From Rhodobacteraceae bacterium Water-Bin34 (GTDB taxonomy: Bacteria; Pseudomonadota; Alphaproteobacteria; Rhodobacterales; Rhodobacteraceae), in the NCBI GenBank assembly GCA_900197625.1, contig FZLS01000004.1:29027-93026 (forward strand): a stretch of DNA of 64,000 nucleotides, in the 5' to 3' direction. Shown here piece by piece: positions 16,402-24,858 of the stretch. The notes beneath the pieces were generated by a model. That model was not told where the DNA came from, searched no databases, and saw nothing but the letters and a program-made list of their open reading frames with translations. The translations under genes and the position numbers were made by a program. Every line of letters begins with the position of its first letter. Position 1 is the stretch's first letter.

Positions 16402-17430
16402 TTACCAATTTCCAGTACAAAGCTCTCTAATTGAATAAAGCTTACCATCGTACCCTTGCAATGCAGATGTTTCAATATTTTCTACTGATATGGGTGGATT
16501 CGGAGTGTAATTTATGAATTTTTCTAAAGCACCTTGAGTAAGATATTCATCAATTAGTTTTATCGCTAACTGACCTTCATGAAGTGGAGATTGGAGTGTT
16601 GTACCATATTGCTTTCCTTCATCTAATAAACTTCTACTTCCATTACAAACTGCACCTATTGCAATAACATCTTGACCAATAATTTTTCCAGCATCTTCAA
16701 AAGCTTTCAAAGCTCCAGTTAAAATTGAGTCATCCATTCCAAAAACAAAATCAATACTCTGATCTCCCATAGCTCCAATTAATTCTAAGGTTCCCTCATA
16801 ACCATTCAGTCGGCCAAAACCTACTTCTGCATCACTTATTATTTTAAGGTCAGTTCCAGCAATTGCATTCTCAAAAGCATTAATTGTTAAATCATAACCA
16901 GTAAAGTCATGCGGATAGGATAAGACCGCTACATTAAACCCAAAGCCACCATTTTCTTTTTTTGAAGCAGCGGCTTCTCTCATCATATAACCGGCACTTC
17001 GCCCTCTTAAAGAAAAATCAGGACCCGCAAATCCAATAATATATTCTTTATCAAATTCATTTGGTAATTGATTAACTTTCAAAACTGGAACACCAGTTTC
17101 TGCTAAAAGTTGCAATGCTTCTAAACCTGAAACATCGTCAGTTGGAAACCAAATAAAAGCATTTGGCAATTCACCCAACGCTAGAAATTGTTGTATTTGT
17201 TGATTTTGCTGAGCCTGATTGAATTGGTTTTCAAATATACTTATTTCATAACCTTTTAATCCAGCCATACCTTTTAGGCCTCTAACATATTTTCCAATGT
17301 AAGCTTCTTTAACAGGCCCATTAAAAGAAACTATTAATCCCTTTGAATCTTCCGAAGCTTTTGCCGGAGTCGAGATTATCATAAGTACAAATATACTTAG
17401 AAAATTAAATACATTTATAAAATTTTTCAT
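16402..17430 (-). CDS. Periplasmic sugar-type (PBP1) substrate-binding protein
   Basis: The chosen start at 17430 gives 342 residues with a Sec signal (MKNFINVFNFLSIFVLMIIS, cleavage near TPAKA) and GGAAGG just upstream; the frame opens 13 codons earlier. The mature part is a ribose-binding-like type I fold: two lobes with IWFPTDDVSG, VPVLKVNQLP, FVFGMDDSILTGALKAF and DVIAIGAVCNGS. Such proteins feed an ABC sugar importer, but no permease or ATPase gene is adjacent, so it is an orphan here. It is the last gene of the doeA-like/argE-like operon, 51 bases after argE-like. Confidence 0.8.
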   Translation of the reverse strand: MKNFINVFNFLSIFVLMIISTPAKASEDSKGLIVSFNGPVKEAYIGKYVRGLKGMAGLKGYEISIFENQFNQAQQNQQIQQFLALGELPNAFIWFPTDDVSGLEALQLLAETGVPVLKVNQLPNEFDKEYIIGFAGPDFSLRGRSAGYMMREAAASKKENGGFGFNVAVLSYPHDFTGYDLTINAFENAIAGTDLKIISDAEVGFGRLNGYEGTLELIGAMGDQSIDFVFGMDDSILTGALKAFEDAGKIIGQDVIAIGAVCNGSRSLLDEGKQYGTTLQSPLHEGQLAIKLIDEYLTQGALEKFINYTPNPPISVENIETSALQGYDGKLYSIRELCTGNW

Positions 17431-17481
17431 AACTTCCTTCCAAATACTTTCGCACATAGTTTCTTGCAATCGCTATACTGG

Positions 17482-18636
17482 CTATACCAATTCATTTGCA
17501 AGTCGATCAAGCATTTTAAGGCACAACACAAGTTGGTTTTCAGAAACATACTCATCAGGTTTGTGGGCTTGCTCAATACTTCCAGGGCCGCATAACACTG
17601 AACTTATTCCAGCTCTACTAAATAATCCTGCTTCTGTACCAAAAGCTACTACTTCAGTTGAATTGCCACCAGTCAACTCTTGGACTATCTTTACAGCTTC
17701 ACTGTCTGGATTTGGCTCTAGACCTTCAGTTTCAATACAAACAGTTTCAAATATATCTGCAGCTGGCGATATTTTTTTCATTTCAGGCCTTAAAACTTCA
17801 TCCACATATCGCCCCATCTGGCCACGCAACCATTCTCTATCAGTGCGTTGGACCACTCGCATCTCCCATTCAACCTCTGCTTTGCTTGGTATTACATTAT
17901 GCGTTGTGCCTGAATGACACGCACAAACCGAAGAAGTGGAGTATGGTGGATTAAAACGAGATCCTTCAGGAGCCATTCCTGGTAATTCTTGTCTGACTTC
18001 CATCAATTTATTAATAAATCGGTGCGCATACTCTAATGCATTAACGCATAATTCTGGTTGGCTAGAATGCCCCTCCAAGCCTTTAAATTCAGTTGTATAT
18101 TCACACATACCTTTGTGGCCTTCTATTATACGCATAGAAGTTGGTTCACCAACTATACAAGCACTAGGCTTTAAACCAGATTCAATTAATTGATTAACAA
18201 GTACTCGTGCGCCTAAACACCCAACTTCTTCATCATAAGTAAATGCAAAATGAAGCGGACGCTTTAAATTCATCTTTGCGTACTTTGGGACCATAGCTAA
18301 AGTTGAAGCGATGAAACCCTTCATATCACATGTTCCCCTTCCATAATATGCACCATTTTCATGCTTCATTTTAAACGGATCACTAGACCAGTTTTGGCCA
18401 ATAATGGGAACAACATCCGTGTGGCCAGATAAAATTATTCCACCATCACTATCTGGGCCTAAAGTTGCAAAAATATTTGCCTTTCCCTCTGCTTCAGACG
18501 ATATTTCACATCTTGCACCATATGATTTTAAGTAATCACTTATCCAATCAATGCAATCTCTGTTACTCTCACTAGATATTGTTGGATAGCTAATTAATTT
18601 ATCTAGAATTTCGATCGTTTTTTGAATTTCATTCAT
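17482..18636 (-). CDS. argE: ArgE-like M20 deacetylase
   Basis: The 384-residue M20 family metallohydrolase best resembles acetylornithine deacetylase. Zinc ligands and catalytic acid are all visible: SGHTDVVP (His), GRGTCDMKG (Asp), FTYDEEVGCLG (Glu-Glu), IVGEPTSM (Glu) and the C-terminal EQAHKPDEYV (His). The usual reaction releases acetate from N-acetylornithine. Here it starts one base after the doeA-like gene. N-acetyl-diaminobutyrate, the product of ectoine ring opening, is one carbon shorter than N-acetylornithine, so this enzyme may serve that step. Its role in arginine synthesis is an alternative. Confidence 0.8.
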   Translation of the reverse strand: MNEIQKTIEILDKLISYPTISSESNRDCIDWISDYLKSYGARCEISSEAEGKANIFATLGPDSDGGIILSGHTDVVPIIGQNWSSDPFKMKHENGAYYGRGTCDMKGFIASTLAMVPKYAKMNLKRPLHFAFTYDEEVGCLGARVLVNQLIESGLKPSACIVGEPTSMRIIEGHKGMCEYTTEFKGLEGHSSQPELCVNALEYAHRFINKLMEVRQELPGMAPEGSRFNPPYSTSSVCACHSGTTHNVIPSKAEVEWEMRVVQRTDREWLRGQMGRYVDEVLRPEMKKISPAADIFETVCIETEGLEPNPDSEAVKIVQELTGGNSTEVVAFGTEAGLFSRAGISSVLCGPGSIEQAHKPDEYVSENQLVLCLKMLDRLANELV

Positions 18637-18637
18637 T

Positions 18638-19831
18638 TTAAGATTTCACAAATAATTTACGTGGGACATTTGCTAACGATTCAGCGATTCCGTCTTCTCG
18701 AATACGTAATGTTTCAGTTATTTCCAAACCCCAATCAGTCATCCATAATGCTGGCATGAAGTGAAAAGTCATATTGGGCTTCAAAACTGTTTCATCACTT
18801 GGTCTGATAGAATATGTTCTTTCTCCCCAGTCAGGTGGATAGCTAATTCCGATAGGATAACCACACCGACCCTCTCTTTTTACACCATGCTTTTTCAAAA
18901 CATTATAAAAAGCTCTAGCAACATCTCCTGCTGTATTACCAGAAATTGCTTTCGAAATTCCTGCCTCAATACCTTCAAGAACTACTTCTTCTGCGTGTGA
19001 AATATCTCTTGGGGGTTCACCCAACCAAATTGTACGTGACAAAGGAACATGATAATGCCGATGAACTCCTGCAATTTCAAAAAAAGTACCTGAATTATTT
19101 GGAATTATTTTATCATTCCAAGTTAAATGCGCCGCAGTTGCTTCTTTGTTTGTAGGTAATAATGGACAAATTGCAGCATAATCACCTCCAAACAATCCAT
19201 CCTCATCTTCTCCACCCCAAATACCTGTATGATATATTTCAGCGGCTACTTCATTTTTGCGCTTTCCTACTTCAAATATATCAAAAATTTTAGCATGCAT
19301 TCGTTCAACTATTTGCCCAGCGCGTCGCATGTATTTTAATTCTTGGTCTGATTTTATCGCTCGACACCAATTTATCAATCCAGTCGTATCAATAATTTTA
19401 CCACTATGATTTGAAGATAGTGTATTGTGAGCTTTTGCTGAATAATAATAATTATCCATTTCAACACCAAGAGCCATGTCTTTCCACCCATAATCAGATA
19501 TTATTTTAGACAAATCATGCATTGCATGATTGTCTGACATTACAAAATCATCAGTATAACCGTGAATGCGGTCATTACTCATATAACATGTAAGTGTAGC
19601 CCCAATAGCATCCATTTTACGGCCCCAAAATATTGGATCTCCTTTAGGTCCAACTATCACTCCTTGATGAACATAAAAACTCCAACCATCATAACCCGTT
19701 AGCCAGGCCATATTACTTGGATCACATGTAAAAAGAATTTCAACGTTATTAAGCTCCATAGACTTTCTAACTGAGTCTAATCTAGCTTCATATTCAGAAC
19801 GAGAGAATGGGAGTTCTAAATTTGACATCAT
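18638..19831 (-). CDS. doeA: DoeA/EutD-like ectoine hydrolase (M24 family)
   Basis: This protein of about 397 residues has a creatinase/aminopeptidase P (pita-bread) fold and carries phrases I recognise from ectoine hydrolases: DPSNMAWLTGYDGWSFYVHQ near residue 45, GYPIGISYPPDWGERT, and the ending LANVPRKLFVKS. The M24 metal ligands look degenerate: the usual first Asp is FFEIAG, the second Asp/His sites read HVPLSRT and YPIGISYPP, while the last Glu (GLEITET) remains. DoeA opens ectoine to N-acetyl-diaminobutyrate. An upstream TTG at 19843 is possible, but the ATG at 19831 is preferred. First gene of the operon with argE-like. Confidence 0.78.
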   Translation of the reverse strand: MMSNLELPFSRSEYEARLDSVRKSMELNNVEILFTCDPSNMAWLTGYDGWSFYVHQGVIVGPKGDPIFWGRKMDAIGATLTCYMSNDRIHGYTDDFVMSDNHAMHDLSKIISDYGWKDMALGVEMDNYYYSAKAHNTLSSNHSGKIIDTTGLINWCRAIKSDQELKYMRRAGQIVERMHAKIFDIFEVGKRKNEVAAEIYHTGIWGGEDEDGLFGGDYAAICPLLPTNKEATAAHLTWNDKIIPNNSGTFFEIAGVHRHYHVPLSRTIWLGEPPRDISHAEEVVLEGIEAGISKAISGNTAGDVARAFYNVLKKHGVKREGRCGYPIGISYPPDWGERTYSIRPSDETVLKPNMTFHFMPALWMTDWGLEITETLRIREDGIAESLANVPRKLFVKS

Positions 19832-20203
19832 AAAATCTTTCAAGGAACAATATGATTATTATTAAAGCAGTTTAAGAAATTAGCAAAAGAAAATGTAGTT
19901 TTTATTTTTAACTTTTATTTTAGATTAACAGCAAACAGACATTATTAAATTTATTTAATTGATGCCAGAATCTTATATTTTTTTCAAAAATTAATTATAA
20001 AAATTTTATATTTCTCTTTTTAAAACTTAATTATGTTACATTCTTACATTAATTTTATAAAAAACTATAAAATATATGGTATTTTTGTACACTAGGTAAT
20101 CAATTGGCTTGACCTGAGGGCGTTCCCAATACAAGACAGTGTCATTAATTTAGAATAGAATCTAAATTAATTTTTACATTGGACAATAAAAGGACCAAAG
20201 ACC
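19832..20203. other. 372-base divergent spacer between doeA-like and infC
   Basis: Very AT-rich, with no coding frame supported apart from the infC start region. It must hold divergent promoters for the doeA-like operon and infC. A TTGACC (20109-20114) is the only -35-like word on the infC strand, but no good -10 follows at proper spacing. The hairpin at 20144-20175 and the infC Shine-Dalgarno AAAAGGA (20188-20194) are the clear elements. Confidence 0.6.
20144..20175 (+). promoter_or_regulatory. Leader hairpin with U-run upstream of infC
   Basis: Perfect 11-base arms at 20144-20154 and 20161-20171 with a six-base loop are followed by a T-run (20171-20175). The stem is nearly all A-T, so a full terminator is doubtful. 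Its place 29 bases ahead of the infC start makes an attenuator or translational control element possible. Confidence 0.4.
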
Positions 20204-20755
20204 ATAGCTCGTAGACCACATAACGCGCCACCACAGCGCGACACAGGACCTCTCGCGAACGAACGCGTAACATCACCCGAAATCAGACTAATTGGTGCCG
20301 ACGGAGAAAACGTAGGTGTAGTTTCACCTGAGCGCGGCAACGAATTAGCCCGCATAGCAGGATTAGATTTAGTTGTAATTTCGCCAAATGCACAACCACC
20401 AGTTTGTAAAATTATGGATTTGGGTAAGTTCAAATACGAACAACAAAAACGTGAAGCAGAAGCCCGTAAAAAACAAAAAACAATTGAAATCAAAGAAGTA
20501 AAGTTTAGACCAAACACAGACACTCATGATTTTGATGTTAAAATGCGTAGCGTTTTTAAGTTTCTCGAAAATGGAGATAAAGTAAAAATTACAATGCGCT
20601 TCCGTGGAAGAGAAATGGCTCACCAGAATCTTGGCCTAGAACTGCTTAAACGTGTTGAAGGTGTTGTGATTGAAGCTGAAGCAGGCAAAATTGAAAATCA
20701 TCCCAAAAGTGAAGGTCGTCAAATGACCATGCTTATCGGTCCTAATACCAAGTAA
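20204..20755 (+). CDS. infC: IF-3, translation initiation factor, ATA start codon
   Basis: IF-3 splits ribosomes and checks start-codon choice. Reading back from the first in-frame ATG (20414), the protein continues through [14 protein letters not shown] and [10 protein letters not shown] to [20 protein letters not shown], the normal IF-3 N-terminus. The frame is closed by TAA at 20168. No ATG, GTG or TTG lies in frame between that stop and 20414. The start must therefore be ATA at 20204, with AAAAGGA nine bases upstream; an in-frame ATA at 20186 is less well placed. Length from 20204 is 183 residues, normal. Non-canonical starts (AUU in E. coli) underlie IF-3 autoregulation. A terminator follows. 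Confidence 0.95.
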   Translation: MARRPHNAPPQRDTGPLANERVTSPEIRLIGADGENVGVVSPERGNELARIAGLDLVVISPNAQPPVCKIMDLGKFKYEQQKREAEARKKQKTIEIKEVKFRPNTDTHDFDVKMRSVFKFLENGDKVKITMRFRGREMAHQNLGLELLKRVEGVVIEAEAGKIENHPKSEGRQMTMLIGPNTK

Positions 20756-20769
20756 TTAAAAAATATATA

Positions 20770-20798
20770 AAAGACTATCTAACTGATGGTCTTTTTTT
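20770..20798 (+). terminator. Rho-independent terminator of infC
   Basis: Arms 20770-20779 and 20785-20794 pair with one G-U wobble around a five-base loop. A run of T to 20798 follows, 14 bases after the infC stop. Confidence 0.85.
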
Positions 20799-20808
20799 CT
20801 ATCAAAAT

Positions 20809-21309
20809 CTATAAAAACCAAATCCATCTACCAGTCTTACTAAAATAACGTTCAGCCTCTTCTCCCATAGCTTCCATTAGTTTACGTTCTTCTGGTAAAA
20901 CATAATTGTTTTTTAGAAAGAAAAATAACCAGACTGATGGTATTATTGCTTGAAATGAACCAAGACTTAATCCAAAGCCAAAAGATAACAATATCATCCC
21001 AAGATACATTGGATTACGCGACATTTTAAATGGCCCATCAACAATCAAGGTTGTTGGCTTTCTGCGGGGAATAATTGTTGTGTTTTTACGTTTAAACCAT
21101 ATGGGACTTGCAATAATTAAATATAATCCTATTCCAATTATACCAGTATCAATTGCAAGAAATTGAAAAAAAACTACTGGATAAATGAAATGCAACAATA
21201 CAGCAAAGATCATTGAAATAAATGTCCAAACAGGTGGTATGTTAAAATTTTTCATTAATTTCAACCAATGCAATTTCGTTTTTGAATCTTTATTGTAAAA
21301 TAAAAACAA
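20809..21309 (-). CDS. Isoprenylcysteine/phospholipid methyltransferase-like membrane protein
   Basis: This small membrane protein (up to 166 residues) belongs to the ICMT/PEMT methyltransferase superfamily. It has about four hydrophobic segments and the motif GPFKMSRNPMYLGM with a C-terminal PEERKLMEAMGEEAERYF, characteristic of the SAM-binding half. The likely start is the internal ATG at 21255 (MKNFNIPPVWTF, 148 residues), which begins the first membrane segment; no clear ribosome site separates the choices. The methyl acceptor is unknown. It stands alone between two terminators. Confidence 0.78.
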   Translation of the reverse strand: MFLFYNKDSKTKLHWLKLMKNFNIPPVWTFISMIFAVLLHFIYPVVFFQFLAIDTGIIGIGLYLIIASPIWFKRKNTTIIPRRKPTTLIVDGPFKMSRNPMYLGMILLSFGFGLSLGSFQAIIPSVWLFFFLKNNYVLPEERKLMEAMGEEAERYFSKTGRWIWFL

Positions 21310-21328
21310 AAGTTAACTGCTTAAAAAT

Positions 21329-21358
21329 AAAAAGGCCAGATTAATACTGGCCTTTTTT
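21329..21358 (-). terminator. Terminator downstream of acnA (bidirectional form)
   Basis: GGCCAG (21334-21339) and CTGGCC (21347-21352) pair around a seven-base loop, flanked by A-run and T-run on either side. It is 22 bases beyond the acnA stop on the minus strand and has U-runs in both reading directions. Confidence 0.88.
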
Positions 21359-21380
21359 ATTTTTAGATAATGATATTTTT

Positions 21381-24074
21381 TTAACTAGCTTTCGCAAGGT
21401 TACGAAGAACATAATGTAAAACACCACCATGTTCTAAATATTCGATCTCAACTGCTGTATCTATTCGAGATTTTAATGTAATTTCTTTCACATCCCCATT
21501 TGGAAAAGTAATATTACATGGAACTAGTGATTGGGGCTTGATGTCGCCTTCCAACTCACCAATCGAAACTGTTTCTGAACCCGTTAATCCAAGTGATTTT
21601 CTTGTATCACCATTTGTAAATTCGAAAGGAATTACTCCCATACCAACTAGATTTGAACGATGAATTCTTTCGAAGCTTTCTGCAATAACTGCAGATATCC
21701 CCAGCAAGTTCGTGCCCTTAGCAGCCCAATCACGCGAAGACCCAGCTCCATATTGTTCTCCACCAAATATAACCAGCGGAATACCTGCTTTTTTATATGC
21801 CATTGCTGCGTCATAAATAGAGGTTTTTGAACCGTCAGGTCCTTTTGTATAACCGCCCTCTACGTTATCTAGCATCTCATTCTTTATTCGAATATTAGCA
21901 AATGTTCCACGCATCATAATCTCATGATTTCCACGTCTTGAACCATATGAATTAAATTCACGTACTGGAACTTGCCTATCTGTCAAATATTGACCAGCAG
22001 GGGTACTTTCAGCGAACCCACCCGCAGGTGAAATATGATCAGTTGTTATCATATCGCCTAAAATTGCGAGTACTTTTGCATCTTTAACATCTGAAATAAC
22101 ACCAGGTTCTTTTGACATTCCTTGAAAATATGGAGGATTTTGAACGTATGTTGATGCTGCTGGCCAGTCATATGTTTTAGCTTCTGTTGTGTTAACACTT
22201 TGCCACTTTTCATCGCCCTCGAATACATTTGCATACTTTGAAAGAAAAGCCTCTCGAGTAACAGTTTTTTCAACCATTTCCGCAACTTCTTGTGTAGTTG
22301 GCCATATATCTTTCAAATATACATCATTACCTTCTTTATCTGTTCCAATTGCATCAGAGGCAAGGTTTATATCCATTGTTCCAGCAATAGCATAAGCCAC
22401 AACTAACGGTGGTGACGCCAAATAATTAGCACGAACGTCAGGAGAAATTCTTCCTTCAAAATTACGGTTACCTGAAAGCACTGCAGTTGCGACTAAATCA
22501 CCTTCAGAAATTGCTTCAGATAATTCTGACTGAATTGGTCCTGAATTACCTATGCAGGTCGTACAGCCATAACCAACCAAGTTAAACCCAACTGAGTCCA
22601 GATCTTTTTGGAGATCTGCGGCTTCAAGGTATGCGGAAACTACTTGAGATCCTGGTGCAAGCGATGTTTTAACCCATGGCTTTCTGTTCAATCCAAGGGC
22701 AGCTGCTTTACGCGCTACCAAACCAGCACCAATCATTACATAAGGATTGGATGTATTTGTACATGAAGTTATTGAAGCTATTACAACTTTGCCGCTAGAC
22801 ATAGAATAATCTTCACCTTTTACAGCCACTTCTTTTCCAAGAGGCCTTTTGAAAGTTTCTTCCATTTCTTTTGCAAATGCTTGTTTGGCATTTGTCAGTG
22901 CAACATAATCCTGCGGTCTCTTAGGACCAGAAATAGCTGGAACAATTGTTCCCATATCTAATGCTAATGTATCAGTATAAACAGGTGCGTAGTTTTCATC
23001 ACGCCAGAAACCATTTTCTTTAGCATAAGCTTCAACTAAAGCTATTCTATCTTTGTCACGCCCAGTTGTATTCAAGTAGCGAATTGTTTCATTATCAATT
23101 GGGAAAAAGCCACATGTAGCACCATATTCAGGGGCCATATTAGCTATAGTAGCCCTATCTGCTAATGGTAAAGTGTCTAAGCCTGAACCATAAAATTCAA
23201 CAAATTTTCCAACAACACCTTTTTCACGTAACATTTCAACTACTTTGAGAACTAGGTCAGTACCAGTAGTTCCCTCCATCATTGCGCCAGTTAATTCAAA
23301 TCCAATCACTTCTGGTATTAACATAGAAATTGGTTGTCCAAGCATTGCAGCTTCGGCTTCAATGCCACCAACACCCCATCCTAAGACCGCAGCACCATTG
23401 ACCATAGTCGTATGGCTATCTGTACCAACCAATGTATCAGGATAAGCTATCTCAACACCATTTTGATCCACATCTTTCCAAACTGTTTGCGCAAGATATT
23501 CAAGATTCACTTGGTGACAAATTCCTGTACCTGGAGGAACAACACGAAAATTATTAAACGCTTTTTGGCCCCACTTTAAAAATGTATAGCGCTCTAAATT
23601 TCGCTCATATTCTCTATCCACATTCATTTTAAATGCACGCGGATTTCCAAACTCATCTATCATAACTGAGTGATCAATAACTAAATCTACGGGATTTAAT
23701 GGATTAATTTTTTCAGGATCTCCTCCTAGAGACATTAACCCATCTCTCATTGCAGCAAGATCCACTACAGCTGGAACGCCTGTAAAATCCTGCATAAGCA
23801 CTCTTGCTGGACGGTATGCAATTTCACGTGGATTTTTACCACCTTTTAATGCCCAATCAGAAAATGCTTTGATATCATCCACTGATACAGTTCGACCATT
23901 ATCTTCAAAGCGCAACATATTTTCTAAAACAACTTTTAAAGCAGCTGGCAATTTAGAAAAATCGCCTAAACCTGCAGCAGTTGCAGCTGGAATTGAGTAG
24001 TAATCTATGGATTTTTCACCAATAGAAAGTGATTTACGTGTTTTACTGGAATCTATGCCGACTTGAACTGTCAT
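21381..24074 (-). CDS. acnA: AcnA, aconitate hydratase
   Basis: The enzyme of 897 residues interconverts citrate and isocitrate in the TCA cycle. Iron-sulfur ligands appear in SITSCTNTSNP and GYGCTTCIGNSGP; the substrate-site motifs GVGGIEAEAAMLGQP and QYGAGSSRDWAAKG are intact. The start at 24074 (MTVQVGIDSSK) has GGAGA upstream; a 17-codon upstream extension to 24125 has no family similarity. It is divergent from ccmA, the standard alphaproteobacterial pairing, and ends at a strong terminator. Confidence 0.97.
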   Translation of the reverse strand: MTVQVGIDSSKTRKSLSIGEKSIDYYSIPAATAAGLGDFSKLPAALKVVLENMLRFEDNGRTVSVDDIKAFSDWALKGGKNPREIAYRPARVLMQDFTGVPAVVDLAAMRDGLMSLGGDPEKINPLNPVDLVIDHSVMIDEFGNPRAFKMNVDREYERNLERYTFLKWGQKAFNNFRVVPPGTGICHQVNLEYLAQTVWKDVDQNGVEIAYPDTLVGTDSHTTMVNGAAVLGWGVGGIEAEAAMLGQPISMLIPEVIGFELTGAMMEGTTGTDLVLKVVEMLREKGVVGKFVEFYGSGLDTLPLADRATIANMAPEYGATCGFFPIDNETIRYLNTTGRDKDRIALVEAYAKENGFWRDENYAPVYTDTLALDMGTIVPAISGPKRPQDYVALTNAKQAFAKEMEETFKRPLGKEVAVKGEDYSMSSGKVVIASITSCTNTSNPYVMIGAGLVARKAAALGLNRKPWVKTSLAPGSQVVSAYLEAADLQKDLDSVGFNLVGYGCTTCIGNSGPIQSELSEAISEGDLVATAVLSGNRNFEGRISPDVRANYLASPPLVVAYAIAGTMDINLASDAIGTDKEGNDVYLKDIWPTTQEVAEMVEKTVTREAFLSKYANVFEGDEKWQSVNTTEAKTYDWPAASTYVQNPPYFQGMSKEPGVISDVKDAKVLAILGDMITTDHISPAGGFAESTPAGQYLTDRQVPVREFNSYGSRRGNHEIMMRGTFANIRIKNEMLDNVEGGYTKGPDGSKTSIYDAAMAYKKAGIPLVIFGGEQYGAGSSRDWAAKGTNLLGISAVIAESFERIHRSNLVGMGVIPFEFTNGDTRKSLGLTGSETVSIGELEGDIKPQSLVPCNITFPNGDVKEITLKSRIDTAVEIEYLEHGGVLHYVLRNLAKAS

Positions 24075-24252
24075 TTCGGGTCTCCGATTAAGATAATTAT
24101 TGGAATTATTGAGCTTATGCTTCAAAAAAACGAGTCGAGCAAGTGTTTATTGGTATGCCATTGTATACTATTTAAAATTTGATTTTACATTCAAGAGATT
24201 ATCTATAATTACATCACTTCCCTATACGATAAGATTAAGTTACTTCTTAAAT

Positions 24253-24858
24253 ATGTTGTTGAAAATTAAAAATTTAGATTGCAGGCGTGGTAATAAGCTT
24301 ATTATCGCCAATGTATCCTTCAATTTAAAATCTGGTGAATGCTTGATTTTGAAAGGTCCAAACGGCTCTGGAAAAACAACCTTATTAAGGTACATAGCTG
24401 GGTTATCCACAAACAACTTATTAAACGATAATATTGCGTATTCAGGACATCTTGATGGAGTTAAATCCACTTTAACAGTTCAAGAAAATTTAAAATTTTG
24501 GTCGGGCATATATAATACTAATAATATGGCTAATGTAATCAAAACGCTTAAACTAAATGACTTCCAAAATAGGATAGCTGGTGAACTATCAGCAGGCCAG
24601 AAACGTCGCTTAGGTTTAGCAAGAATGCTAATAACAAATGCAAAAATATGGCTAATGGATGAGCCAACTGTATCATTAGATAAAACAACAACAACATTGA
24701 TTTCTGAAATAATAACGCAACACTGTAAAGAGGGTGGAGCTGCAATCATTTCAACTCATGTAAATTTAAATTTACCATCATCAAAGGTCTTAGATATTAG
24801 CGAGTTTAAACCAGAAATAGATAAAGAATTTGATCCTTTCCTCGAAGGTGTATTTTAA
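24253..24858 (+). CDS. ccmA: CcmA, haem exporter ATPase
   Basis: This 201-residue ABC ATPase works with CcmB, CcmC and CcmD to load haem onto CcmE for cytochrome c maturation. Walker A is GPNGSGKTT, the signature LSAGQKRRLGLARM, Walker B IWLMDEPTVSLD. The start at 24253 (MLLKIKNLDCRRG) fits the family; the frame is open upstream to 24100 but that extension is not CcmA-like. The ribosome site is weak. It overlaps ccmB by one base (TAATG), so the genes are coupled. SoxA and SoxX need this system. Confidence 0.94.
   Translation: MLLKIKNLDCRRGNKLIIANVSFNLKSGECLILKGPNGSGKTTLLRYIAGLSTNNLLNDNIAYSGHLDGVKSTLTVQENLKFWSGIYNTNNMANVIKTLKLNDFQNRIAGELSAGQKRRLGLARMLITNAKIWLMDEPTVSLDKTTTTLISEIITQHCKEGGAAIISTHVNLNLPSSKVLDISEFKPEIDKEFDPFLEGVF

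Noticed and set aside
20109..20136. TTGACC as -35 box of an infC promoter
   Set aside because: No acceptable -10 word is found 16-18 bases downstream.
20414..20755. infC starting at the first ATG
   Set aside because: This drops the conserved N-terminal domain that is plainly encoded upstream in the same frame.
24075..24252. N-terminal extensions of AcnA and CcmA overlapping each other
   Set aside because: Both extensions lie in the divergent promoter spacer, overlap, and lack family similarity.
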